DNA from: Pectinophora gossypiella
Lineage: Eukaryota > Arthropoda > Insecta > Lepidoptera > Gelechiidae
Assembly: GCF_024362695.1 (NCBI RefSeq)
Contig: NC_065423.1
Location: 2,721,001 to 2,785,000, forward strand
Direction of reading: 5' to 3'
DNA length: 64,000 bases
Position numbers and translations under genes: made by a program. Shown here piece by piece: positions 39,662 through 51,429 of the stretch (its first letter is position 1; each line of letters opens with the position of its first letter). The notes beneath the pieces were generated by a model. The model did not search any database and was not told where the DNA came from. It saw only the letters and a list, made by a program, of their open reading frames with translations.

Positions 39662-39892
39662 TGAATGAATGTGAGATTATGTGGGTAACGTTACAGCCAA
39701 TCTAAACATACCAGGGCTTAGACCAAGAGGACGACCAAAAACAAGATGGGCGGATGTGGTCAAAAAGGACCTGTGTATGTGCAATGTCTCCGAGAACGAT
39801 ACGTCCGATAGAGCGAAGTGGAAGAGAAGTACGAAGAAGGCAGACCCCACCATCAGATGGGAATAATATATGCCAAGGAGAGAGAGAGAGAG
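39662..39892 (+). pseudogene. 5'-truncated LINE 3' end with 17-bp target duplication
   Basis: AATAAACGAGGAATGTA (39645-39661) and AATAAACGAGGTATGTA (39893-39909) flank it with one mismatch. The frame 39681-39866 reads RPRGRPKTRWADVVKKDL, then SDRAKWKRSTKKADP, a typical LINE RT C-terminus, followed by an (AG)n stretch at the 3' end. It differs from the other LINE C-termini here and is at least a fourth LINE lineage. Confidence 0.75.
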
Positions 39893-39909
39893 AATAAACG
39901 AGGTATGTA

Positions 39910-42042
39910 AATCCTCTTTATGAGAACCTAAGTTGCTCAACTATTTACATAAAAAATGTTGGATATTTTATAGTTGCTAAGACATATTGGTTTAAGATTT
40001 ATAAAGTATTTTTTATTTTCTACATAAAATAGCCTAACTATTAAAATCTATTAAACCTATTAAAACTGATATTAGTGTCTAATATTTTATTTTAACTTAC
40101 TCTACCATGACCAATATTGATATACTGCGTTAATTGAGATACGTAATTATAATTTTATAAATAGTATTTTTTTAGTCAAAATAAAAAAATAAGAATTCCT
40201 AATATTAGGTATGCCTACTGGTGTAGCTATATAAGTGCTAAAACTACACCACTCTAAACATTAAACTATTTTGCAACCAGAAAACATATTGACACGAGTA
40301 TCACAAATGGTACAATTTAACTTTTGACCTAGTATTACCTATTACGATTTGCTATTACTGAGATCACGACGCGAATCATTAAAGTACATTATTGTACATT
40401 AGACCACAGATTAAAATATACACATATATCATCACTACACAATAGCTGTGACGAAATAATACATTTTTCGATTTTCCATTGCAATCGGTGTGGTAATCGC
40501 TATGTCAATGTCGCCTATCATCACGTTTAATCGATTATTTGATATCGATTCGCGTAATTTGTAACGTATGCGGTTTATGAACGCACGTTTTGAAACTTTA
40601 AAAAATGTTCTGATAGCCAGATATAGTTTGTGACTTTGTGACCAAATTATTAATAATACATAGTATAAAACTTAGAAAATCGTAAATCAAAAGTCGTTGG
40701 GTTTGTTGTGAGAACGAATAAATTCATTTAAGTACATGCGATTTTATCTGTTTCGATCGCAATTTCTTCAAGACGACTAGTAGATAACGGATAATATAAG
40801 TATTATCTTTGATTAAGGGTAAAACTTACCCCGCGAAGAGTCGAGTAGCTACTTTAAAATTATAAAACACAATTAAACACATAACTACTTACATAAGGGT
40901 AAAATTAATATTCTTTTTTGAAGTGATAAAAGAAAAAGAAAGTAAGGTAAAAGAATAAAAGTCGTCAATTTTAAAATTATTGCTCATCTCTTTAATAAAA
41001 TAATTATTCAGAAGATAACCCAATGACTTTGTCCCGGAAAAACGTTTGCATTGTCTAATTTTTCAATTTTACGCCCTTTTACTAGTTTCAAAAGTCAAAA
41101 CAATGCACGCAAATGGTTTAATTGTACCTATTTTTAATTCGAAAGAAAGTGTGAGACTTCGTTTCTAAAAGCTGAATAAAATTATCTAATGTCTCTATCG
41201 TAAACATGTCAAACTGTGGGAACCGGCAATTTACACCAAACAAAGCCAACAAAATTTTTTATGAACGTGTCTAGGAACACAGCATCAAACACAGTGATTT
41301 TTTAACAGAATATTCTAGAATCCAAAAAACGATTTTAGTCAAATGAGAACTTTTTACGAAATGGTAAAACGAAAAATGTATTTATTTATTAAAATAATTA
41401 TTACTTACTTAGAAAAAAAGAATTAATATGAGAAATTTAAACGAAATAATTTGTCTAAATATGCCAAGTTTAAACTTCCAACTTATTATTTAGTATTATG
41501 ATTTTTTAAATTATAATTTTAAAATTCCTAAATAAATAAAAAAATATGGGATTATATTTTGATCATTTTAAGGTGGCATCTATTTCCAGATTTAGCATAT
41601 TATAATTTACCTAGTCATCTACATAATTTTTGAACACAAACTTGATTTATTTAAAAGCACAAAATGAATGCATAAAAGCGCGCGTAAATAAACTTTCCCG
41701 CACAGTTGGAACACACCTCAGTGTTGCCCACATAACAAATTAATTAGAGCGAAATTGTTCAAAACATTTTTCATACGAATTAAAAGAGAAATGAGTAGAA
41801 ACTCTGTCGTATTTAAGTAAAAAAATGAAAGTGTAGTCTAGTCCACTTTTAGTTTGAAGTAAATGCGGACCGGTTCCATTTCTGGTTGAAATACGAAAAA
41901 AATGTTATATAAATCTGATATAATGCTCCGCTTAATATACATTAGAGCCATTACTTATTAATCACTTAATCGAATCTTATCAACAGATCCGAAAACATGT
42001 AGTATGTTTTTTTTTTAATTATTTTGAATTCTGATCACATCA
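39910..42042. other. 2.1-kb AT-rich block without recognised repeats
   Basis: No copy of any family in this window, no long frame and no simple repeat array were found. It stands out against the dense repeats on both sides. Confidence 0.4.
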
Positions 42043-42292
42043 CAATTGGGTAGTGTCCTATGTCAAAGATAAATTACAATATTCTGATTAGTAAATAAAG
42101 ATGGATGTAAAACTGACGCAAAATATATTTTTTTTCTATTCAACTTATTTAAGAATTTGAATCAAGAAAAACTTAATAATAAGTCCGACATTTTATCACG
42201 TTGTTGTATGACGTCACAGTGTGTTTTTTTATATTATTAATTCCATAGTAATTTTGTGTTTCCACGTTTAATGAAAGTACAACAGATACAAT
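42043..42292 (-). mobile_element. MITE M3
   Basis: 'caattgggtagtgtcctatg', 'taataagtccgacattttat', TGACGTCACAG and 'cacgtttaatgaaagtacaa'. The 'actagttggaaac' end is degraded. Confidence 0.65.
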
Positions 42293-42467
42293 TTATGTTT
42301 TAGATGTTAATTAGTGTCGATAATAAAATTTGTAGGAACTGCAAACAAATACATTACATAAAAACTTCTTATTACCGACAAAATAATGTACTTGATATTG
42401 AATTTTAATGTTTTTCAGTCTCCTATTAGGCGAAAGCTTTCTATGGTCTATTTGTTGGTCGAACTAT

Positions 42468-42780
42468 TTTTTTTTTATATGATTTATTGTATGTTAGTCT
42501 CAGATTGCTGCACAAATGGGGGCCGCTAAGAGCCCTCGCCCGATACAAAACTTAAGCCAACAGGCCTGAGGGTGCCCAAACGGGCCCGAACCTCGGCTCA
42601 GGGCGGAGAGGATCATATATTTTGAGAGAAGTCCTTAGTGGGCCGATAGCAATACGCGCTGAAAGAGGGAAAAAGTCGACAACAACGATGGGATCGGTTT
42701 CGGGGCACTGAAGTGTTTGTTGTCGCGCGCTGATTGGCTGCCTCTATGCAACGGTTAGAGCAAATTTTGGCCCAAATATC
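42468..42780 (-). mobile_element. Family P retroposon, old and diverged
   Basis: 'aatgggggccgctaagagcc', 'aacaggcctgagggtgccca' and 'gattggctgcctctatg' match at reduced identity. It extends as far 5' as the 60732 copy. Confidence 0.65.
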
Positions 42781-43724
42781 TTAAGCCTGAAGTTACTTGC
42801 ACGAAGTTATTTATTTTTAATTTTATTTGTTCTTTGGAAAGACGGAAGGCCGCGTCGGCTTCGCCCTCTTGGCAAGTAGAACAACGTATTATGTATGTTT
42901 CATTTATCCGGTTGTTGAAGAACCTGCGTCTAATCGTGGAGAGTTGTAGTCTACTGACTGAGCCCAGATAACAAATTACTTACATTTTCATTTAGAGTAA
43001 CATTCTAATTACAACGTTGGCAACATTGCGTGGCACTCAGGCGTCTAGGCAGCATAAATTGACGCCAATTAGTCAAATAATTGAATGTTGGCACCACTGC
43101 TAGCTTGCATGACTCTGGACTAAATACATAATTTCTCATGCTTTCAAGAAAATCTAAGCAAATCATAGCGTGATGCAATAGTGTAGGTACGAGCAGGTAA
43201 GTATATATAATTAGGTACATCTATTTACGTATTCAGTGGGATTTGCTTATAATTTGTACTCGTTAATTAGAAGATCTTCTTATGAAAGTAGGTATTTAAG
43301 TCGTGCACAGCTTCTATGTACATATACGTATTTATCATCACATTAGCTGTTTGATGACAGCACGTAGTTCTTTTCGGTGTAATACGTAGTTTCCAACATG
43401 CTTTTCGAAAGACATTTCGGAGAATAATTTTCTTGTTTCATACTTTTAGAGCGCGATTTTTCCGTATTCCGATTTTAATTTTGAATTTACTTATATTTTC
43501 TATAATCAGGAGATGTCCGAATCCTGATGTGTGGACTGTAGTAGATAGTAAGAGGTCGAGGGTTCTACTTCCAAGTGAAAACACCAGCTTGTCCCTTGTC
43601 ACTATTTATTTATATGTTTACAATTGCTACACTTTCGCGGGAAGCGTCGGCCATTCAAGTCGGTATAATATTGCCATATGAAAATATTCTTAATTATATA
43701 ATCTGTTTAACAACAACAACAACA
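42781..43724. other. Unassigned
   Basis: Moderate GC in places (42840-42890). No motif-bearing frame or family match was seen, so host intergenic DNA is possible. Confidence 0.3.
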
Positions 43725-43860
43725 GCCTCCGTGGTCTAGTGGTTAGAGCGTTAGGCTCACTATCTGGAGGTCCGGGTTCGATTCCCGATGGGGACATTGT
43801 CGAAATCACTTTGTGAGACTGTCCTTTGTTTGGTAAGGACTTTTCAGGCTTGAATGTATG
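43725..43860 (+). mobile_element. SINE1b 5' half with intact tRNA-like head
   Basis: CCTCCGTGGTCTAGTGGTTAG (A-box region) and GGTTCGATTCCCGATGGGGAC (B-box region), then 'gaaatcactttgtgagactg' and 'cttttcaggcttgaatg'. The 3' half is missing. Confidence 0.7.
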
Positions 43861-44408
43861 TTATATAATCTGTTGTTCGAGCCTTACATCCCAACAAGGG
43901 ATAAAAGGATTAGAAGAAAAAGAGATATATAATATTTTCATACTTGTGTTGCCAGCAACAGAGGTTCTACTCATCCCGAAGTTCCATTCCTAGTCCAAAG
44001 ATGACGCGGTATTGACCTTCATTTCTATAAGGTACTCATATAACAATGCATTGTGAATCATTTCTGGTTAGTGCATATTGTCCCGAGACACTACAGATAA
44101 TATGAGCCCATTGTTTATACAACAGAATATAAATTCTGTCACATCTTGTGAGCAGACCGTCCGTCTGGTCTGCACTTCTGTTAGTTTAAAATTTGTAGAT
44201 GAAAAGAAAAGTGTTTAGGTTTTTTTGTGCTAAATAGTGCAAAGTGAATTGTTAAGTGTAAAGTGTAAGTGTAAAGTGAGATTGATGGTTGTCTGTTGGA
44301 AGGTGCTTGCGGAGAAAAAGTAAGGGTTATCAGATTTATAATGACGTTATATTTTAGATGCATAACAATTAAAGCCATTTTGACAAATAATCAACATCAA
44401 ACCAAATA
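43861..44408. other. Unassigned
   Basis: An AAGTGTAAAGTGTAAGTG stutter lies near 44255. Nothing else supported. Confidence 0.3.
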
Positions 44409-44411
44409 TTC

Positions 44412-44925
44412 CGTCATCATCATCAATTTAAGAGCCACGCTCTTGTTGGTGTAGCATTTTCCAATCCAGTCTATCAAAGGCCAATTCCTTGACTTCCCTA
44501 TAAGACACGACGTTAACCTTTTCTTTAATCTGTTCCATGTAAGCTCTTCTTGGTCTTCCCCTTCCTCTCTTTCCTTCTAGCTTTCCTTCTATGATGTTTT
44601 TAATGAATTCGTCGTGTCTTATTAGGTGTCGAATCATCTTGCCTCTTCTGTCCTCAATAATTCTCAGTATTTGTCTCTTTTCCCTTACTCTTACTAGCAC
44701 TTCCTCATTTGTAACCCTTTCTGTCCAACTTATTCTTTCCATCCTCCTCCAACACCTTTCAACACATTTCAAAGGCCTCGAGTCTCTCTCTGTCCTTCTG
44801 TGTCAGTGTTCAAGTTTCACATCCATAGAGGGCTATACTCCATACGAAGGTTTTGACACATCTTTTTCTGATTGTTTTGGCAATCTTAGCCTTGAATATG
44901 CACCCTTTGTTATGGATTTGATATG
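44412..44925 (-). pseudogene. LINE 3' end, longest copy of the GATGAT-tailed LINE
   Basis: The minus strand encodes the RT C-terminal region with RRMERISWTERVTNEE, VRVREKRQILRIIEDRR, LIRHDEFIKNIIEGK, GKRGRGRPRR and the WKMLHQQERGS end, followed by a GATGATGATGACG tail. The open part is 44428-44772. Coding homology continues upstream to about 44925 past a stop and a frame change. It is the parent type for 10091, 19365 and 61084, and it shares its final 45 bp with SINE-X. Confidence 0.75.
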
Positions 44926-45184
44926 GATGGAAATATTCCGTATTGCACACAATTGATACATACACATATACGATATATAAAACTTACTAAACTTATATAA
45001 TTACTCATAATATATCATCTGCCAACAAACTGCTGTGCACTGCCAATAAACTGCCGTGCAGTTTGGCGGACGGTACCGATGTACACACCTAAATCATTTA
45101 ATATTTTTGAAATATTTTTTTTTTTTTTTCATGAGCTGAGTAAGTTAAGTATGCATGAGTATTAGAAGCTTATATATTTAATGT
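44926..45184. other. Unassigned
   Basis: The phrase TGCCAACAAACTGCTGTGCA / TGCCAATAAACTGCCGTGCA is tandemly repeated near 45020-45060. A T13 run lies at 45118-45130. Confidence 0.35.
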
Positions 45185-45480
45185 GTTGTGGGTCGAATCC
45201 AGCACGGGCCTAAACCTTTGATTTACGAAATCGTATTTCGAATTCATGTTTGGATCATAAATGATTATCACGTGCTCAGCGGTAAATGAAAACATCGTGA
45301 GGAAACCCACATTCCCGAGAAATGCGTTTCGGTGGTATGTGACCTACCCTGTATTGGGTTGGTTATCCCTTCGCGGGTTGGAAGGTCATACAGACAGTTG
45401 CTTGAAAAACCGGACCTGTCAAATCTTTAGGTTAGGTAAGCGGACCCTGTAAAACCGGGATAACGCTAGGTAGATGACAG
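45185..45480 (+). mobile_element. SINE2, near full length
   Basis: It begins in the B-box area ('ggtcgaatccagcacgggcc'), has 'ttcatgtttggatcataaat', 'gaaaacatcgtgaggaaacc' and 'ttcgcgggttggaaggtcat', and ends GGGATAACGCTAGGTAGATGA. Confidence 0.75.
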
Positions 45481-45733
45481 ATTTAAAGTTTTTCATGCAA
45501 TTCTAATTTTAAAATATTCGCCCTATCAATCCGTCAATTCAACAAATCTAAAACCATACCACCGCCAGAGTGATTTCCCGGCAAATTGTTAGAGATACCC
45601 ACCATCCAACAAACGATGTAATGACAGTTGTTACAGCTACAGCTGTTACCGACACGCTAAACAATATTCCGGCCACGCGAGGGCAATTTGTTGGCAACAC
45701 CAGACCAATAACAATGACCTTGGTACTATTATG

Positions 45734-45980
45734 CAGGGTGTTAGTGGCATCGTAACGAATACTGAGAGGGATGGTTCAGGCCAAATTCTGAGTTGATATC
45801 AAGTGGAATTTTCAGTCGGAAAATTATGAAAAATTTGTGTTTTATTTATTATTTTTAAATAATTAAAAATACAATTTTCAGTTCCATACTTTTGCGACGG
45901 AAAATACCACTTGATATCAACTCAGAATCATGGTCTGAATCATCCCTCAAAGTTTTCGTTACGATGTCACTAACACCCTG
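45734..45980. mobile_element. MITE M2, full length
   Basis: CAGGGTGTTAGTGGCATCG ... CGATGTCACTAACACCCTG, with the palindrome 'tgagttgatatcaagtgga' on both arms. TA follows at 45981-45982; TG precedes where TA is expected. Confidence 0.85.
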
Positions 45981-46014
45981 TATTGTCATATTATATATAT
46001 ATTATATTATAATA

Positions 46015-46140
46015 CACAGCCAGTCCTAAGTTCGATTCCCTTTAAGGACACTTTAAAAAAAAACACTTTGTGAAACTGTCCCTAGTTCGGCTAGGACATT
46101 ATTGAAATTACCTGATTATCTAAAAAATAAGACGATTATG
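46015..46140 (+). mobile_element. SINE1 fragment
   Basis: 'gttcgattccctttaagga', 'cactttgtgaaactgtccct' and 'acctgattatctaaaaaata' correspond to the region after the B box. Confidence 0.55.
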
Positions 46141-46204
46141 AATTTAAGTACGAATATACGGTCGTGTGACGACTTCAATAAAAGCATACAATAATATCAC
46201 ATAA

Positions 46205-46535
46205 GCTAAATCAGAAATCAGAATCATTTATTCAACGTAATTATCATGGATAAACTTGTTGAAGGTCAATGTAACATTTTTGAATTTACGTCATTTCGCA
46301 AGGTGTTATGGCTGAGGAGAAGAAATGACAAGAAACTGCAACAGCAACACATCTTTTAAAAACCAATGAGGATATACATTACAAGTTATTTAATAACTAG
46401 AGGAACACATTCAATACCAGACATTTTTATCATTTAGGTAGTCATTAATCTTATAATAAGCTTTTTTACATAAAGTAAGCTTCACATGAGCTTTAAATTT
46501 ATTTTCTGACAAATGACAATGGGCACTTTTGTATG
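46205..46535 (-). pseudogene. CR1/L2-type LINE, 3' part of a split copy
   Basis: The minus-strand frame ending at 46411 reads SENKFKAHVKLTLCKKAYY, KINDYLNDKNVWY and a stop, the usual end of CR1/L2-type RTs. A 3' UTR follows down to about 46205 ('agaatcatttattcaacgta' on plus). The upstream coding part resumes at 48653, beyond a 2.1-kb insertion. Confidence 0.75.
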
Positions 46536-46540
46536 AAACT

Positions 46541-48652
46541 TGGTCCAAGAACCTCCACTGATGAGACTTATATGTAATGAAAGCTTATGCTTTCCCTATG
46601 ATTCTGGCAAAGTTCTATCAGATTCTGTCCCGGGGTTCTTTTTTTACGGCCATGTTTGTCCTGGCTAAAAATGTGATAAAATACAGTGGGAGCTAAAATC
46701 GACTCAAGATTTGTTGCTGGATAACTAAGTCTACATAAATAATTATGTATCATATTGTATATCATTTTAAAGAGGATCTTTTCCAAAATCCGAAACATTA
46801 AAAAAAAAAACAAAAAAAAACTTTTTGTAATTGAATTATAGTCAATTTATATCTGCAGCGCCATTGTTTCTCGGTAGCTAAGTTCAAGTCTCATGCCTTT
46901 TACCCCTTCCAAAAGTATCTTACCGATTTTTTTTATATTGCTTCCGGAAATGGTCTGAGTGATAATAACAAGAAAAATAAATAAACACCTCTCCGATAGA
47001 GACCGGCTAAGTTATTGCCTATTGCAAGAAATCGTCATCATTAGCAAGTCATTACGGTATTGCATATTATAAGCTTATCAGCAACTTGGAACTTGGTCCA
47101 AGAACCTCCACTGGTGAGACTTGCATGTAATGATAGCTTATACTTGTCCTATGATTCTGGCAAAGTTCTATCAAACTCTGTCCTAGGGTTTTTTTACGGC
47201 CATGTTTGTCCTGAGTGTACAGTAGTGGACTGCAAAATCACCTCAGGATTTGTTGTCGAAAAACTATTTAACTAAGTCTATATACATAATTATTATCATA
47301 ATGTATATCAATTTTAAAGGGGAAGGTTATCAGAATCAGAAACACAAATAAAAAAAATGCATTAAGTATGTAAACGACTTTTAGCCAACTCACGTCCGTA
47401 GCACCATTTTTCTCAGCAACCACGTACGAGTTTCGCGCCTTCCAACCTTTCCAAAGGAGCCCAATCATTTTTTCCTTCTTCTGATATTGCATTCTTAACC
47501 TGACAAGTGACAACAAAAAAAAATAAGAAGAAATAAAATAGATACCATTGCGATAGAGGCCGCGTAAGCTATGGACCTATTGCAAGATAACGTACTCAAA
47601 GGCTAGTCATTATAATCCAACAGACGTAACATGATTAGAATGCGGCGGGACGGAAATGTAGTACATCGCCTTATGCGAAAGAGACGAAATATGTGTCTCT
47701 TTAAACACTAACAGTATACAGCTTAGTACGAGAGAAACAAGAAATAAGTCATTCTAATCAAGATGCAATACAATGACTCTATTGTATACAAAAGAAACAC
47801 ATTTATTAAACAAGTTCAGGCAATAACTGGTGCAAAAGGCGGCTTTATTGCCAAGGTAGCAATTACTACCAGGCAACCTTACGTTTACGATACGTTTGTT
47901 GTACCATTCGGCATTGTTTATAAGACAAGATATAAGCCTGGATTAATAAAACAAGATTGTGGTGAAAGAAAACATACTACATTTGCGTCCTCCCGCATTC
48001 TAATCATGTTACGTCTGTTGGATTATAATGACTAGCCTTTGAGTACGTTATCTTGCAATAGGTCCATAGCTTACGCGGCCTCTATCGGAATGGTATCTAT
48101 TTTATTTCTTGTTGTTGTCACTTGTCAGGTTAAGAATGCAATATCAGAAGAAGGAAAAAATGATTGGGCTTCTTTGGAAAGGTTGGAAGGCGCGAAACTC
48201 GTACGTAGCTGCTGAGAAAAATGGTGCTACGGACGTGAGTTGGCTAGCAATATAAAAAAAATCGGTAAGATACTTTTGGAAGGGGTAAAAGGCATGAAAC
48301 TTGAACTTAGCTACCGAGAAACAATGGCGCTGCAGATGCAAATTGACTATAATTCGCTTACATAAAGACTTTTTTTGTTTTTTTTTATGTTTCGGATTTT
48401 GGAAAAGATCCTCTTTAAAATGATATACAATATGATACATAATTATTTATGTAGACTTAGTTATCCAGCAACAAATCTTGAGCCGATTTTAGCTCCCACT
48501 GTATTTTATCACATTTTTAGCCAGGACAAACATGGACAAACATACGTAAAAAAAGAACCCCGGGACAGAATCTGATAGAACTTTGCCAGAATCATAGAGA
48601 AAGCATAAGCTTTCATTACATATAAGTCTTATCAGTGGAGGTTCTTGGACCA
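46541..48652. mobile_element. Large mosaic inverted-repeat element splitting a LINE
   Basis: The outer ends TGGTCCAAGAAC (46541) and GTTCTTGGACCA (48641-48652) are complementary. The outer arm 46541-46941 pairs with 48247-48652, and the inner arm about 47382-47662 pairs with about 47975-48246. The left side has an extra 440 bp (46942-47381), built from a diverged second copy of the unit. A unique centre of about 310 bp lies at 47663-47974. No transposase is recognised. It is either a foldback-type transposon or an integrated element with long inverted ends; the class is unknown. Confidence 0.65.
47763..48035 (+). other. 90-codon open frame in the centre of the inverted-repeat element
   Basis: It starts in the unique centre and runs into the right arm. 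It contains AITGAKGGFIAKVAITTRQ and VVPFGIVYKTRYKPG. I do not recognise a family. Only the first ~70 codons lie in unique sequence, so it may be a fragment of a longer ancestral protein or chance. Confidence 0.25.
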
Positions 48653-48935
48653 GATTCGCCCATTCTCCTTTAAAATATTATCTGGTATTTTATTGTAAAA
48701 ACGTATACATAACCCCAAAAAAGATGAATTTAATTTACTTAATCTAGAATTTTGAATAGCAATTTTATGTTTATTTCTTGTATTGTAAGTATGCCTTTCA
48801 CAGTTTCTCGGAAGGAGAGATAAGTTTTTACGTACATACATAATGTTTTCATATATATATTGACTTGCGACCGTCAGTATATTTATTTCTTTAAACAGCT
48901 CCCTTAAAGAGTCCCGACAACGCAGCTTATAAATA
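48653..48935 (-). pseudogene. CR1/L2-type LINE, 5' part of a split copy
   Basis: The minus strand reads KLRCRDSLRELFKEINILTV, then YIYENIMYVRKNLSLL, TYNTRNKHKIAIQNSRLSKL and NSSFLGLCIRFYNKIPDNIL. This is the well-known LINE segment following the RT core. A frameshift lies at the TATATATATA stretch near 48860. The reading continues at 46535 after removal of the inverted-repeat element. Confidence 0.75.
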
Positions 48936-48942
48936 GCGCGAA

Positions 48943-49085
48943 CTCACGAGTATATCCCAATTGGGGTCAGAGGTACATCCATCGCAAGATGAACTAAGTA
49001 TCCACACCTCACCGAGCTCTTTGTTAGACCAAAACGTGATAGGTGGTGAGCCGTATCGCCATATATAATGGTCGAGCCAACTTTG
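48943..49085 (-). repeat. Repeat X, reverse copy
   Basis: 'acgagtatatcccaattggg', 'gtacatccatcgcaagatga', 'cacctcaccgagctctttgt' and 'gtgagccgtatcgccatata' match 35050-35215 reversed. Confidence 0.6.
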
Positions 49086-49139
49086 TTTTTTTTCCAAATT
49101 TGATCGATGTTGGATCATTTTAGACTGCCTTATAAGTAA

Positions 49140-51185
49140 CTACGAAATATTAGGTAAGTACCTAAGTTGTTTATGTTTTAAAGGTTACTTAGGTATGTGG
49201 TTAGTGTTAGTATCAAGAAAATTTATAGAAACTTCAATACCACCAAGTATGAAGTAAGTATTATGCTAGATACCTAATGATAGGTGGGGTGCAATTTTCA
49301 GTGGCCAATCTTACTTCGTATCGGCAGCTGATTGCGTTTGTAATCACTCTTACTAGAGATGTGGTATTTTTATGACTAGTAAGTAATATTTACTAATATT
49401 TTGTGTCGTTATTACTAGTTTATTATTCGATTACTGAAGTATAAACCTGCCCTTAACGTGTTTTGAGATATGTGAGGACTGACGGGCACAAAGTTTTTTT
49501 CTTTGTCTCCTTAAAAATTATTAAATTAAACTTATAAAGTAGTATAACAGTGTACTGAAATATTAGGTATCTATATGGCATTAGATATAAATAAAAAGAT
49601 TTATAAACTATTTTGTTACTTATTTTAGTTTATTTTTGGTGTACTCGGCATTAAGAATAAGCTCTGTGAAAAATACCATTTGTAACGGTTATTGACTATC
49701 TACTGAACTAGCTTTGTCGTAGAGAATCAGTGCACGACTCTATGACAGAGCTCGAGTAAGACCCATCTCATTACTGCGGCGCCTAAAGAAAGTGAACTAT
49801 AGCAAAAAGTAATCGAAACTTTCGGTTTCACCTTATTGTGCTCAATAGTACGCTACCATACAGAAAAACTAATCTTTATCATCACGAGAATAGGCAAAAG
49901 AAATCGGACTATTGTGCCAGTGCGTGCCGCTAGTTAATTCTTTTTTAATCTTTTTAATTTCTTCGCTCCATTCAAATATATTTTATCTTTTGTTTATTTT
50001 TAGCGGCAATTTAGAATTTATTTCTTGCGTGTTTGAAAATGGAATGTTAAGAAAAGGTACTTTATTATACGCATTAGTAGCATCACCACCTTGACCAACT
50101 TGTAATAGGTAATTTTGTAGTGAGTTCCCATCGGACACAATAAAGACCTTTTTTGCGGGCTATTGTTAGGAATGTAAACATCAACATTTTGTTTTTTGCG
50201 CTAAGATCGCCATTGTTGGTAGAAATTGCCGATATTGAAAGGATGTTGATTACTTGATTAGTTGGATTTGTACCTTTGTTTTACAATCATCCGTTTATTT
50301 TTTACAATTTGCCCCTTGTGATTATACCGATAGGTACCTACATTATCTGCAGCTGTGTTGTTGTAAAGTTTTTTGAAACATTCATGTTGTATCAGAAGAG
50401 TATAGTTTTTAACAAAGCCAAGTAAGTAGTGCACTTGCATATAAAATATAAATAGTTGGCTTTTAGAAAGCGTTTAGATAAACATACCTAAGTATATAAC
50501 TTATACAAATAGGTACCTACCTAAGTAGTAGGTACCCATTTGTTTCCTACTTTTGTGATAATGAATCATACCACCATAATTATCATTGAAGACCAAGATT
50601 CACTTAAGATCACTTGCAAGAGCATCGCTAGCCGCGGAAGCCAGAAAAAAAAGAACTTAAGCAACTTATCATTTCGCATTCTAAAAGACAACCACTACCA
50701 CTTTTATTAACCCACCATGCGGGGTTGGCTGGCCGAGTTCTCTTTTAGAGATAAGTCCACCTTTTGCACCTATTTTTGTTCTCTTGTCGTTAATTTAATT
50801 AATGTGTAAGTACAATAAAAAGTTCAATAACCATATTTTGTTCCTGATTTTGAATTCACTACTGGGCCGACCAAATGGGGAATACCAAGGCTTTTGCTTG
50901 GTAACAAAACCTATAGATCTTCAAACAAATAGCTACCACCATCGCCTCCTAATACCCGACCAAACTACCAATACGTTTGGACATCAAAATGCGATTTTCT
51001 CCATTCACAAGGAAACGCACTAACAATAATCATAATAATATTATTATTCAAACACTTCCCGCCACCCGGGTGCGCCCGCGCAGTTCACACGTTACTTGAC
51101 GCTTGTAAATCTTTTACCGGTTATGGAAGTTATGGTACATTTATGCTTTATACAAAATATGACATAGAGACAACTGACTTCTGTT
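49140..51185. other. 2-kb block without recognised repeats
   Basis: AT-rich; TAGGTACCTA-type short motifs recur (50330-50530). No coding frame with recognisable motifs and no window family were found. Confidence 0.35.
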
Positions 51186-51189
51186 ATCT

Positions 51190-51262
51190 CTATAGGGACC
51201 TCACCAACCCTGGTGTCAGGGTTGATATTGAGCAGCCAAAAGCGCTGACATGGCCTATGTCG
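51190..51262 (-). mobile_element. SINE1 tail fragment
   Basis: 'cctcaccaaccctggtgtca', 'gggttgatattgagcagcca' and 'gcgctgacatggcc' are the reverse SINE1 3' end. Confidence 0.5.
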
Positions 51263-51429
51263 GATTGTCACAAGATTTTGATGAGATGATGTCCCTTTTA
51301 GAGATAAGGTTTAAATTTATTATTTTGTTTACTCCTCTATACAGTGTACCTGCCTACTTATTTCTAAAATAAATGATTTTCTGTCTTCTTCTTTCTTTCA
51401 ATGCAAAGACTACCTCAGTATAAGTAAAT

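Noticed and set aside
43725..43800. Possible tRNA gene
   Set aside because: Good A and B box regions, but the sequence continues into the SINE1b body and lacks a matching 3' acceptor strand.
44591..44956. 121-codon plus-strand frame
   Set aside because: It is the antisense of the LINE C-terminus at 44412-44925; the minus-strand reading matches three other copies and a known protein type.
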